NCBI GenBank assembly: GCA_902826685.1
Contig: CADEFT010000006.1
Span: 62,001 to 126,000 of the forward strand
Reading direction: 5' to 3'
DNA: 64,000 nt
Origin: an uncultured Acidobacteriota bacterium
Lineage (GTDB): Bacteria; Acidobacteriota; Terriglobia; Bryobacterales; Bryobacteraceae
Every line of letters begins with the position of its first letter. The stretch's first letter is position 1. A model generated the notes under the pieces. That model saw nothing but the letters and a program-made list of their open reading frames with translations. It did not search any database and was not told where the DNA came from. The position numbers and the translations under genes are program-made. Of the stretch, positions 27,805 through 36,387 are shown in pieces.

Positions 27805-30800
27805 ATGCTCGTTTCCGGCATTCTTGCCGCCCTACTGGCGGGGCACTCTTGGTGTGCAGAAACTCCCCAAACTGCGATTTACTTTGAACAAAACCTGGGA
27901 CAAGCGGGCGCCGAGGTACAGTATCTGGCGCGAACGCCAGGATACAACTTGTTATTGACTGGGCGCGAAATGATCGCCGACGTCAATGGCCGCCGTCTCC
28001 GCATGTTGTTGGCGGGTGCGAATCCGCTTGCTCCGCTCGAAGGGGTGAACGCCCGGAAATCCGTCACCGACTACTATCTGGGAAACGATCCCGCGCTATG
28101 GCGGAAAGGCGTGCCGCACTTTGCGCGCGTAAGACGCCGCGCGGCGTATCCGGGAATCGACGTTATTTTCTATGCTTCGGGGAATCGGCTCGAATATGAT
28201 TTCGAGGTCGCGTCTGGCGCCGACCCACGCCGCATCCGCCTGCAATTCGAAGGTGCGCGAAAGCTGCGCATCACGAAAGCCGGCGAGCTTGCTGCCGACA
28301 CCGGCGAAAGGGAGTTTCTGCACGGCCGCCCCGTGATCTATCAGACCAACGCCGCAGGCGCGCGCCAATCCGTCGCCGGACGCTGGGTGGTGGAACGAGG
28401 CGGCACGGCCCGTTTCGAGATCGGCCGCTATGACCGGAGCCGGAAACTGGTGATCGATCCGGTGATCTGGGACGGCGTAGCGGTAGGCGGCAGCGGCCGC
28501 GATGAATTGGTGGCAATCAACGGCCGGGTTGTAGCGGGTTCCACGCAGTCGCTCGACTGGCCGCTGGCTGCGCCCCGCCGGCAGCGGGATACATTCCTGA
28601 TGTTTTTGAACATCGACATGTCGATCAGCCGCGTCGTCATCATCGGCGGCAGCGGCGACGATTGGCCGGTAGCGGTCAACGAAATCCAGATCGCCGGAAC
28701 CACCACATCGCGCGACTTGCCGACAGCACGCCCGCTACGCGATACCAGTTTCGGACCGGTGTTTCAGCCGCAATATGGAGGCGGCGCTTCCGACGGTTTC
28801 ATCGCCACATGGTGGCAAAATGGCTTCGATTTTCACGTCAGAGTCAGCTATTTCGGGGGCAGCGGGGAAGACCGCATTCTGGCAGGGGCTTCAAACTGGA
28901 TTGCCGGCGAAACAAACTCCCCAAATCTTCCTGGTGTGATGGCAAGGCCGACAGGCGGTGGCAAGGATGGATTCATCGCGCGCATAGGAGGTCAGCTTCA
29001 GGGTGGCCCATTCCATACATACCTCGGCGGGTCGGGTGACGACGCCATCCACGGAATTGCGGTGGGCGCCGGTGGAGTGTTCGCCGTGGGAGTAACGCAG
29101 TCGGCGGATTTCCCTACAACCGATGGCGCCCTTTCATCGGCGCTGCAGGGCAAGCAGGACGCCTTCGTAGCCCGTATGTCAGTCGCGGGCGAACTGCTGT
29201 ACGCGACGATGATTGGTGGGCAGGAAGAGGACTCCGCCTCGCAGGTATCGATCGCCGGAAACAGGATCATGGTTGCGGGCTTCACCCGATCCTCCGATTT
29301 TCCGGTCGCCAACGGATTCCAAATGAAGCCGGGCGGAGGAAGCGATGCATTCCTCGCCTCGTTCAGCGCTACGTTGCAACCGGAATGGGCGACATTCCTC
29401 GGCGGAACGGCGGACGATCAGGTGAAAGCGATGGCCGTAACGGCGTCCGGATCCGTCCTGGTGGGCGGAAGTACCTCATCGCGCGACTTTCCGGTTTCCG
29501 GTCCCGGACAGAGCACCTATGGCGGTGGAGGTGAAGACGGCTTCCTGGCCGAATTCAGTGCGGGCGGTACGCTCGCCTGGAGCAATTTTCTCGGCGGCGG
29601 TGGAGCGGATTCGGTCGCCGGCGTCTGGCCGCAGGACCCGTTGGTGGTGGCGATGAACAGCACGGCCCCGTTTGTAAACAACGCCGCGCGGGGCGGTCCG
29701 GACGGGATGCTTCTGACCATCACCCGCGACGGCATTGGAATAACGGATACGCTGATCGGAAAAGGGCTGGAGAAGGTGGTCACTCTTCGCATCGGCCTGC
29801 CACGTGGATCGAGCCCACGCCGGGTGACGATCTCAAGCGGCAACCCCGGCAGGTTAAACGTGGGCGCCGGGCATCTCCCCTTTGGAACGCCGTCGGCCGA
29901 ACTCACCTCGGATTGGCATTCGATCGCCATTACACTGTTCGCAGGAGATACCGAGGGCACCGTTCCGCTGACGGTGGAGGTTGAAGGCGCGGAGCCGGTC
30001 ACCGTGCCGATCCGCATCGTTGCGTCGCGCCTGATGTGGAGGCAACGGAATAGTGAAAACGTACTGGAAGCCGTGGCTACGGATCCGGCCACCGGCGAGC
30101 AGGTGCGCGCCGGCGATCTCGTGTCATTGTTTGAGCGCATCCGCGTGCGTTCGTTGAATCCAGATATCGCAATGGCCGATTTTCAATCCGATGGAAGGCT
30201 AACGCTTCGTCCCGTCAAGCCCGGTGTCGTTGAGATCGCAACTGGAGTTCCACCGGGCTGGACGCCAGTCGAACCTCTGAGAATCACAATTCCGAACACG
30301 TTGACAATTAGAACTTCCCAAAGCGTCGCGAAAGGTTTGACGCTTACTGGCTCCGTCGGCCTTTTAGCAGCGAGCGGTAACGAGCCCGATGTCGTGCTTT
30401 CCAGCAGCGATCCGGAGAAACTGGCGTTCGTGCATCCGGTCACGCAACAGCCGGTGGCTTCGCATCGCACGTTAGCAAATCGTATCTTTCAAGTGATCGC
30501 TTTGGCGGGGTCCGGAGAAGTCAGCCTGCGCGCCGAAGCGGCGGGCTATCCATCCGCGGAGGTTGCCATCGCATTAACGGCTCCGGTATTTCGCATTCGT
30601 CCACTATCTCCGCCGGATCCGTTATACGCGGGATACATGTTTTCGTCATCGGCGGCCGCCATTATCCGGGGAGCCGGAGATCTGGAACTCGGCATCACGC
30701 CACAAATACCCTTGGCGAGTCCCATCACGTTGGAATTGAACACCAGCAACCCGGCGGCCGGGTCGCTGAGCAGGCGGCAAATTCAGATTCCCTCGCAACA

Positions 30801-32772
30801 GGGCACGTTTCGCTTCACTCCCGCCGCCGCCGGCGTCACCGATATTTCCGCTCGTGCCCTGGAAGGGGCGGCGATCGAAATGCCGCCATTTCGCGTGACC
30901 GTGCAGGATCCAGCCATCTCCGTGGCGGACGCGTATGTGGGTCTAGGTCTTGAGGTCCAGATGCGCGTCAACTTTTTGGGAGCGGCGCCTCAGACGATAT
31001 CGATCCGCAGCGGCGATCCGAACCGGCTGGTGGTGCGAGGTGGAGCGGCCGCTTTGCCCGAGATCACGATCTCCGGCCAATCGCCTGTTTTCTACGCACG
31101 CGCTCTATCGGGCGGCGGCACGGTGCCGGTCACCATCTTGGCGCCGGGCTTCCCGCCAGTCATCGCGAACGTAACCATCACCCGGGGCGGCATCGCTTTT
31201 CTGAACGATTCGTTGACGGTCAATCGGGGCCAGATCGTAGCCGCTGGCATCCAGCCATATGCATTGGACCCGGGTACGAATCTTCCCTTGCAGGAGAACA
31301 GTTTCCTGCCGGAAGTTCCGCGCCTGGCGTTCGCGGTCCGCAGCGTGAATCCCGCTATCGCGACGGCTCAATTGCTTGCAGCGGTGCAGGTGACGCCCGT
31401 TTCTCCCGGTGAAACCGAATTGATCCTGGATCAACCCGCCAGCTTCGCCGCTCCATCGCGGAATCAGCGCTTAAGGGTAAAAGTCCTGCCAGAAATGCCG
31501 CAAGCGTATTCTTTCCGGGTGGCGAAAGGTGCGCAAACTGCCGCGTACGCAACAATCTCTGCGCTCGAAAGAGTCGCTGGCGCCATCGCCACGATCACCA
31601 GCACCGACCCGGATCGTGTGCTTCTCGCGCCGGATTCCAATCAGCCCGGTACGCCAAGCGTGACCGTTCTTCTCAGCTCCGGCAGTGCCTCATTCTACAT
31701 ACAAGGATTGGGTTCGAGCGGTAGCGTGCCGCTGCGCGTATCCGCACCCGGAATCGAGACAACGTGGCAGGCGATCTTGCTGCCTATGGAAGCGGCACTA
31801 TCCTTTAATCCTGGTGCCGCTGCTTCCGCGACGCAGCCGGACATCGAGCTCTCGATACCACTGACCTCCGCTCCGGCTCAGGTGTCGATCGTACTTCGCG
31901 TGGCCGGTTGGAAGCTTCACACGGATAGAGACGTCGCAATGCTGCCTGGTCTCGAATTACCCTTTACGGCGCGCAGTTCCAATCCGTCAGTAGCGGTGCC
32001 TGTGCCCGGCACCGGCGTCTTGCGCGGGCCGGGAGCCGCAATACAACTCCGCCCCGTGGCCGCCGGCACCGCCACCATCACGGTGGACGTTTCCGGTCAA
32101 CCCCCCTTGAGTTTTCTTATGGAAGTGCGGGCTCCCCGACTTACCATGCAGCGAATGGTAATCGGTAAGGATCTTCAAACCCTGGCGGCGGCCTATGCCG
32201 CAGACTGGACTGGCGCGTTGCCGCAGCGGGTGACCGTGACTTCGAGCGACCCTTCGAAATTGCTGTTGAGCACCGATGCGCGAAGAACTGGTACGGCGAG
32301 CGTCACCGTCTCGAGCGAGAGCGGAGCCTTCACCTGCTTCGTGCAGGCTGTGTCACCCGGCGATGCGATGCTGAAGCGGGAAGCGAGCGGTGCGGCGGAA
32401 ACCAGCACCCATGTGACAGTTGTTCCGAGCGCGCTGGTCTTCGACAACTTCCCCCGTCTGGTGGAGGCGCGTGCCGGCGGCGAACCATATCAGGCTCGCA
32501 TCCTTTTGGCACCGTTGGAGCGGACGGAATTCGATCCTTCCTCCACCAGCGTTCGCGCAGGAGCGCCGCCGCTGCGATTCGCCATTACCAGCAATGCCCC
32601 GGACGTCGCGGCGGCAGCGGAACAAGAGGTCACGCTGCAGCCCGGGGACACAGGCAAAACCATCGCCATCCGCACGCCCGGGCGTGGAGACGCGCTCATC
32701 ACGTTGACCCCAGCGCCAGGAACCGAAACGGCGCCGTCCAATCGGCAGACCTTGATCTTTTGGGTGCGGTGA
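27805..32772 (+). CDS. Giant secreted SBBP beta-propeller and Ig-like repeat protein
   Basis: 1655 residues. ATG 27805 has GGAG six bases upstream and starts a signal peptide (MLVSGILAALLAGHSWC); the frame is open further upstream from a TTG. The N-domain (about 22-215; IYFEQNLGQAGAEVQYLAR, GNRLEYDFEVASGADP) is that of SBBP proteins. A seven-repeat propeller follows, with GGSGxD-like motifs encoded near 28480, 28640, 28850, 29020, 29205, 29390 and 29582 and SxDFP phrases between. From about residue 660 to the end, five copies of a two-part module of about 200 residues alternate: part A (SSxDPxRLL) at about 674, 863, 1064, 1262 and 1476, and part B (RSxNPxxA then LxPVxPG) at about 780, 976, 1174, 1387 and 1590. 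It is a surface or secreted structural/adhesive protein by architecture. No catalytic domain is seen. Confidence 0.85.
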   Translation: MLVSGILAALLAGHSWCAETPQTAIYFEQNLGQAGAEVQYLARTPGYNLLLTGREMIADVNGRRLRMLLAGANPLAPLEGVNARKSVTDYYLGNDPALWRKGVPHFARVRRRAAYPGIDVIFYASGNRLEYDFEVASGADPRRIRLQFEGARKLRITKAGELAADTGEREFLHGRPVIYQTNAAGARQSVAGRWVVERGGTARFEIGRYDRSRKLVIDPVIWDGVAVGGSGRDELVAINGRVVAGSTQSLDWPLAAPRRQRDTFLMFLNIDMSISRVVIIGGSGDDWPVAVNEIQIAGTTTSRDLPTARPLRDTSFGPVFQPQYGGGASDGFIATWWQNGFDFHVRVSYFGGSGEDRILAGASNWIAGETNSPNLPGVMARPTGGGKDGFIARIGGQLQGGPFHTYLGGSGDDAIHGIAVGAGGVFAVGVTQSADFPTTDGALSSALQGKQDAFVARMSVAGELLYATMIGGQEEDSASQVSIAGNRIMVAGFTRSSDFPVANGFQMKPGGGSDAFLASFSATLQPEWATFLGGTADDQVKAMAVTASGSVLVGGSTSSRDFPVSGPGQSTYGGGGEDGFLAEFSAGGTLAWSNFLGGGGADSVAGVWPQDPLVVAMNSTAPFVNNAARGGPDGMLLTITRDGIGITDTLIGKGLEKVVTLRIGLPRGSSPRRVTISSGNPGRLNVGAGHLPFGTPSAELTSDWHSIAITLFAGDTEGTVPLTVEVEGAEPVTVPIRIVASRLMWRQRNSENVLEAVATDPATGEQVRAGDLVSLFERIRVRSLNPDIAMADFQSDGRLTLRPVKPGVVEIATGVPPGWTPVEPLRITIPNTLTIRTSQSVAKGLTLTGSVGLLAASGNEPDVVLSSSDPEKLAFVHPVTQQPVASHRTLANRIFQVIALAGSGEVSLRAEAAGYPSAEVAIALTAPVFRIRPLSPPDPLYAGYMFSSSAAAIIRGAGDLELGITPQIPLASPITLELNTSNPAAGSLSRRQIQIPSQQGTFRFTPAAAGVTDISARALEGAAIEMPPFRVTVQDPAISVADAYVGLGLEVQMRVNFLGAAPQTISIRSGDPNRLVVRGGAAALPEITISGQSPVFYARALSGGGTVPVTILAPGFPPVIANVTITRGGIAFLNDSLTVNRGQIVAAGIQPYALDPGTNLPLQENSFLPEVPRLAFAVRSVNPAIATAQLLAAVQVTPVSPGETELILDQPASFAAPSRNQRLRVKVLPEMPQAYSFRVAKGAQTAAYATISALERVAGAIATITSTDPDRVLLAPDSNQPGTPSVTVLLSSGSASFYIQGLGSSGSVPLRVSAPGIETTWQAILLPMEAALSFNPGAAASATQPDIELSIPLTSAPAQVSIVLRVAGWKLHTDRDVAMLPGLELPFTARSSNPSVAVPVPGTGVLRGPGAAIQLRPVAAGTATITVDVSGQPPLSFLMEVRAPRLTMQRMVIGKDLQTLAAAYAADWTGALPQRVTVTSSDPSKLLLSTDARRTGTASVTVSSESGAFTCFVQAVSPGDAMLKREASGAAETSTHVTVVPSALVFDNFPRLVEARAGGEPYQARILLAPLERTEFDPSSTSVRAGAPPLRFAITSNAPDVAAAAEQEVTLQPGDTGKTIAIRTPGRGDALITLTPAPGTETAPSNRQTLIFWVR

Positions 32773-32794
32773 ACGGCCGATTTAAACTAACGGA

Positions 32795-33232
32795 ATGAAA
32801 CTGCCGCCGCTGCCCACGCCCGAAGAGGCGCGCCGCCTGGCCCTTGCCGCTGTATCGCAGGAGAAGTTCCCCGTCCTGGCAACCGTGGCCGGCGAGGTTC
32901 CGCGCGTGCGCCCCGTATCGCCCGTCGCCACCGAGGGCTTCACGGTCTTTGTCGCCTCCATGCGCTCCTCCGGCAAGACCGGCGAGATCGAGGTCAATCC
33001 GAACGTCGAGCTTTGCTACATGACCCAGGATCACGACCAGGTACGCATCAGCGGACGGGCCGAGCAGGTGATGGAACCGGAGGTGCGGCAGCGGATCTGG
33101 AACGCCAATCCGCTGCTGCGTGCCTATCTGAAATCGGAAGACAATCCGGAATTCATGCTGTACCGCATCGTGCCAGTGCGGGTCCGGTATATGAAGGAAT
33201 GGGCTTTGGAGTATACGGAGGTCGAGATCTGA
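32795..33232 (+). CDS. Pyridoxamine 5'-phosphate oxidase-family (PPOX, FMN-binding split barrel) protein
   Basis: 145 residues, a complete small split-barrel protein. FPVLATVAGEVPRVRPVSPV is the characteristic first strand pair and flavin-contact region. TFVASMRSSGKTGEIEVNPNVELCY-like text follows (residues about 52-76), then a C-terminal strand VRYMKEWALEY. The size and pattern fit the stress-protein-26/F420- or FMN-binding branch rather than true PdxH. It begins 22 bp after the giant repeat gene and ends 4 bp before a convergent small gene. Confidence 0.82.
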   Translation: MKLPPLPTPEEARRLALAAVSQEKFPVLATVAGEVPRVRPVSPVATEGFTVFVASMRSSGKTGEIEVNPNVELCYMTQDHDQVRISGRAEQVMEPEVRQRIWNANPLLRAYLKSEDNPEFMLYRIVPVRVRYMKEWALEYTEVEI

Positions 33233-33236
33233 GAGC

Positions 33237-33464
33237 CTACTTGCCGCTCTTGACAACCTCTCGGCAGCGTCCATAAAGTCCGAGCAGCGCTTCGGCGTAC
33301 TCTTCCGGGCCCGACTTGGCGCTCTTGCCGGAGGAAAATCCTGCCGCCGCGGAGGCTGGCTTGCCATAGCCAGTGGTGAGGGCAATGAACTTCATCATTT
33401 CCAATGCCACCTCATCGACGTTCGTGGTTGGAGCATCTTTGCTCGGTGTGGTATCTTCCGCCAT
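33237..33464 (-). CDS. Small hypothetical protein (75 residues)
   Basis: The ATG at 33464 gives a 75-residue protein; longer in-frame readings run antisense through the HipA-like gene and are not credible. The sequence has a polar N-terminus (MAEDTTPSKDAPTT), an amphipathic helix (VDEVALEMMKFIALTTGYG), a flexible Ser/Gly/Ala stretch, and a C-terminal helix (EEYAEALLGLYGRCREVV). There is no signal peptide or membrane segment. The ribosome-binding site is weak. It is divergent from the HipA-like gene with 39 bp between starts, so the two may share a control region. Its function is unknown. Confidence 0.55.
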   Translation of the reverse strand: MAEDTTPSKDAPTTNVDEVALEMMKFIALTTGYGKPASAAAGFSSGKSAKSGPEEYAEALLGLYGRCREVVKSGK

Positions 33465-33503
33465 AGTAGTTAGTGTAGCCCTAAGACCTCGCGCTGCGCC
33501 CGA

Positions 33504-34337
33504 ATGCCACTGAGAGCCCGATCGTGGATCCGCAAGATGCGCGGCGGCGCGCAGTCGCATCTGGTGGCCGCCGACGACGGCAACTGTTACGTAGTCAAGC
33601 TGAAGCAGAACGCGCAGCATCGCCGTATCCTTGTCAACGAATGGGTGGCGGGCACGCTGCTGCGCTACCTGCAGATCCCCACGCCGCGCACCGAACTGAT
33701 CGAGATCACCGAGGACCTCATCTCGACGTCCCCGGAGTTCAACGTGGTTCTCGGTTCGAAGACCGCCGCCATTACCCCCGGATTCCACTTTGGCTCGCAG
33801 GTGCCGGTGGACCCGATGCGCCACGCGATCTACGATTTCCTGCCCGAGCGGATTCTGCGCGAAGTGGCCAACCTGCGCGATTTTCTGGGCGCGCTGGTGT
33901 TCGACAAATGGACTTCGAACGCCGACTCGCGCCAAAGCATTTTTTTTCGCGCCAGGGTGCGGGAATGGACCGGCGCGCGCGAGCCGGAAGCCCGCCGCGT
34001 GGCGTTTGTCGCCGTGATGATCGACAACGGCTTCATCTTCAACGGACCGCACTGGAACTTCGAAGACGGGCCGATCATGGGCCTGTATCCGCACGCGCTG
34101 GTGTACCGCCCGGCGGTGGGGCTCGATTCGTTCCAGCCCTGGCTCGACATGGTGGCCAACATCACCACCGGCGTTCTCGATGATGCGTTCCGGCAGATTC
34201 CCGATTTCTGGTTGAACGGCGACCGCGAGGCGCTTGAACAGGTGCTGGAGACGTTATGGCGCCGCCGCAGGCGCGTGGCCCACCTGATCGAAGATTGCGT
34301 GGCGGCTAAGCCAGGCGACTTTCCAAACTGGAAATGA
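33504..34337 (+). CDS. HipA-like kinase-fold protein
   Basis: 277 residues. The pattern fits the short HipA-like family (HipA_2 type): NCYVVKLKQNAQHRRILVNEW (N-lobe, with the ATP-binding Lys in VVKLK), LRDFLGALVFDKWTSNADSRQ (catalytic-loop-like D...N region near residues 126-146), and VAVMIDNGFIFNG (DxG-like metal motif, here DNG). It lacks the N-terminal HipA extension and no HipB antitoxin is adjacent, so a classical toxin-antitoxin pair is not supported. The last 32 bp overlap the convergent oxidase gene. The start ATG 33504 has only a weak ribosome-binding site. Confidence 0.7.
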   Translation: MPLRARSWIRKMRGGAQSHLVAADDGNCYVVKLKQNAQHRRILVNEWVAGTLLRYLQIPTPRTELIEITEDLISTSPEFNVVLGSKTAAITPGFHFGSQVPVDPMRHAIYDFLPERILREVANLRDFLGALVFDKWTSNADSRQSIFFRARVREWTGAREPEARRVAFVAVMIDNGFIFNGPHWNFEDGPIMGLYPHALVYRPAVGLDSFQPWLDMVANITTGVLDDAFRQIPDFWLNGDREALEQVLETLWRRRRRVAHLIEDCVAAKPGDFPNWK

Positions 34338-35388
34338 TTTCACCGGCGATGCGGGCGGCGGTCGCGGGCGCCAGCAGAATGCCGTTGCGATAGTGGCCGT
34401 AGGCAAGCCAGATCGCCGTATCGTCCAACCGGCCGAGCGATGGCCCGCGTTTGGCCCCCGGCCGGAACCCGATCCAGGCATCCTGTGCAACGGCGGGTAT
34501 AATGCCGCCCGCCAGGGCATGCGCCCGCGCGGCGATACCGTCGACGGTGGCCGGATCGAGTGTGCGATCGAAGCCAACCTGCTCTTCCGACGTTCCGGCG
34601 ATCGTGTATCCGCCGCGCCGCTGCACGGCGTAGGTGTGATGGAAGCGCAGCACGTGGGGCAGGCTGCCTGCAGAGAGCGCGTAGCCGATCAGGTGGCCGC
34701 GTACGGGAAAACAGCGCGGCAACCGGACTCCAGCGTCGATGAGGTTGCTCCACGCACCGGCGGCGATCACCGCCCGCGCCGCTTCGATGACGCCGCCATC
34801 GCTCGACTCGATTGAGACCGCTCCGTCGCGTGGAATCAGGCGTGTCACCCGGGTATGTTCGCGAATCTCCACGCCCGCGCGTTGGCAGGCGATGCGCAAA
34901 GCCGCCGTAACCGTGCGCGGATCCACCTGGCCTTCCTTTGGAAAATAAACGGCGCCTTCGAGCGGCGCGGTCAGACCTGGCACCATCCCGCGCAGCTCCT
35001 GCGCTTCCACTACGCGGCAATCGATGCCCAGTCTCCGCTGCGTAGTGGCGAGGGTCCGCAGTTTCTCGAACTCGGCGGGAGATCCGGCCAGTTCCAGAGC
35101 GCCGCACAACTCAAAATCGATGGAGGTATCCGATTCGCGCTCCAGTTGGGCGGCGAATCCGGGCCAGGCGGCCAGGCTTTCCAACGCGAAGGTGAGTTCC
35201 GGACAGGCGCGCGAATATTCCGAGCCGGGCACCAGCATGCCGGCACCGGCCCAACTGGCTTCGCCGCCCAACACGCCCGCGTCGCACAGGATCACTCGAC
35301 GGCCGGCGGAAGCGAGGCGCCACGCGATAGAGCAGCCGATAATGCCGCCACCGATTATCACGATGTCAGCCGTGCCGTGCCGCAACAA
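34306..35388 (-). CDS. thiO: FAD-dependent glycine oxidase-like protein (ThiO family)
   Basis: 360 residues of the DAO superfamily. ADIVIIGGGIIGCSIAWRLA is the N-terminal FAD-binding GxGxxG region, GGEASWAGAGMLVP the flavin-contact loop of ThiO, and the C-terminal GFRPGAKRGPSLG and YGHYRNGILLAPATA the conserved ThiO tail. By family it oxidises glycine to dehydroglycine for thiazole synthesis. No other thi genes are in the window, so a different amine substrate is possible. The start is TTG 35388 (a second TTG follows directly); no in-frame ATG precedes the FAD motif. The 3' end overlaps the HipA-like gene by 32 bp. Confidence 0.85.
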   Translation of the reverse strand: MLRHGTADIVIIGGGIIGCSIAWRLASAGRRVILCDAGVLGGEASWAGAGMLVPGSEYSRACPELTFALESLAAWPGFAAQLERESDTSIDFELCGALELAGSPAEFEKLRTLATTQRRLGIDCRVVEAQELRGMVPGLTAPLEGAVYFPKEGQVDPRTVTAALRIACQRAGVEIREHTRVTRLIPRDGAVSIESSDGGVIEAARAVIAAGAWSNLIDAGVRLPRCFPVRGHLIGYALSAGSLPHVLRFHHTYAVQRRGGYTIAGTSEEQVGFDRTLDPATVDGIAARAHALAGGIIPAVAQDAWIGFRPGAKRGPSLGRLDDTAIWLAYGHYRNGILLAPATAARIAGEIISSLESRLA

Positions 35389-35516
35389 GTCTCATCATAA
35401 ACAATTTCGCGCCCGCACGTTTTATACACAGGATTTGCAAGCAAACGGCATCGCAAAGTGTACATTCGACGCGAAATAAAGATCTGTGCGAAAGCCCCGT
35501 TCCAGTACTTTTTGGG

Positions 35517-35545
35517 TTGACTCGCCAACGAATCAGGCGCATGAT
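35517..35545 (+). promoter_or_regulatory. Predicted sigma-70-type promoter of the structured RNA
   Basis: A -35 box TTGACT (35517-35522, five of six consensus bases) and a -10 box CATGAT (35540-35545, four of six) are separated by exactly 17 bp. Transcription would start about 5-7 bases downstream, at A35550 or G35552. That is the first base of the 11-bp helix that closes the structured RNA, so promoter and RNA end agree independently. No protein gene starts within 800 bp downstream on this strand. Confidence 0.55.
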
Positions 35546-35549
35546 GTGG

Positions 35550-36251
35550 ATGGTTCCAAGAGGCACACGGAACAGTGAGCCGGGTGGGACGTAGCGGACT
35601 CGGAACGGTGATCTGTCGGGCGAAGCTTATTAAACGGTTAGCCTGACGGGGAGCGAAGAGAGATCGGGCGTTCTGCTATCGGTTAGCCTCTCCACTGAGG
35701 AACCTGTTGAGCGCGTGTTCGCGCCGCAAGGCGTGGGCGCGGGGAAGCGAACCGCAAGGAACGTGGAACCGTGGATCCTGAGGGGCGAAAATCCCGACGG
35801 GGAGCGGCGGCAGGAAGACCGGTGGGGAACGGGACGGGAAAGTCTGGCAACGGGCTGCAGGCGTGGATCGGCCCCGGCGTTAAGTCGAGGCTGGGAGCCT
35901 GCAGGTGGTTCGAGAGCCGCAAGGGGATCGGGCCGCAATCTCAAAAGGATCCGAACGGGCCGGATGGAAGCGTTCCGGAAGAGCGAAGCGGTAGGCCGGG
36001 ATCGTTCGAACCTGCCGGGGTGGCCGTCGAAAGCGGCAGTCCCTGTAGGCGAGAGAAAGGTCGCCGCGAGCGAAAGGCTACAGGCATTCAAAGCCTGCGG
36101 AAGGACTCGAAAGCGTTGAAGCGCAGCCGCCAAACCGGTTGCGGGGAGCTTGAGAGACGCCATCCAGGCTGAGTGACTGCTTCGCAGACGCCTGGCATGC
36201 AGGCGGAAGCACACTGCAAGCCCGTAGGTCACTTGGAACCATTTTCGTTTT
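35550..36251 (+). ncRNA. Large (about 690-nt) structured non-coding RNA, family not recognised
   Basis: The two ends pair perfectly over 11 bp: 35550-35560 with 36232-36242, about 670 nt apart. Inside this there are many helices with perfect or near-perfect pairing: 35610-35614/35661-35665 stacked on 35615-35620/35642-35647; 35681-35684/35701-35704 with 35687-35690/35697-35700; 35711-35715/35720-35724; 35855-35862/35897-35904 (8 bp); 35989-35995/36011-36017; 36042-36048/36078-36084 around 36048-36052/36061-36065; 36123-36128/36137-36142; and 36164-36169/36190-36195 around 36177-36180/36184-36187. CGAAAG or GCAA loop sequences recur on this strand. It is purine-rich (about 74% over 35781-35850). 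No reading frame resembles a protein. I could not match it to RNase P RNA, tmRNA, SRP, 6S, or group I/II introns from the conserved cores I know. Strand and ends are supported by the upstream promoter and the T-rich 3' tail. Confidence 0.68.
36232..36251 (+). terminator. 3' closing stem followed by T-rich tail of the structured RNA
   Basis: The 3' half of the closing helix, CTTGGAACCAT (36232-36242), runs directly into TTTTCGTTTT (36242-36251). A stem followed at once by a U-rich tract is the layout of a factor-independent terminator, except that the 5' half of the stem lies about 670 nt upstream. The remaining 136 bp to the protease start contain a C-rich stretch and a good ribosome-binding site (GGAGGAAG) but nothing else recognisable. 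Confidence 0.4.
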
Positions 36252-36387
36252 ACCCTACCCCTCTTCCCCTCACATGAGGTGTAAGGCCACCCCCTGAGTG
36301 CCCCCTACAGCTTAAGCCCGATAACACTGCAACGTGAACTAGTCGATTAACTCCTGCAAGCAAAAATTAATTCCGCTTGGAGGAAGA

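Noticed and set aside
33237..34337. HipBA-type toxin-antitoxin pair
   Set aside because: The small 75-residue protein has no helix-turn-helix, is divergent, and the HipA-like protein is a short family member without the toxin N-domain.
35630..36232. 200-codon minus-strand reading frame and 130-codon plus-strand frames in the RNA region
   Set aside because: They arise from strong purine bias (few stops on the complementary strand). Their products are low-complexity, without domains or ribosome-binding sites.
35550..36251. RNase P RNA, tmRNA, or a group I/II intron
   Set aside because: The GAGGAAAGUC/ACAGAAA core of RNase P, the tmRNA ends and the domain V hairpin of group II introns could not be found, and no reverse transcriptase or homing nuclease lies nearby.
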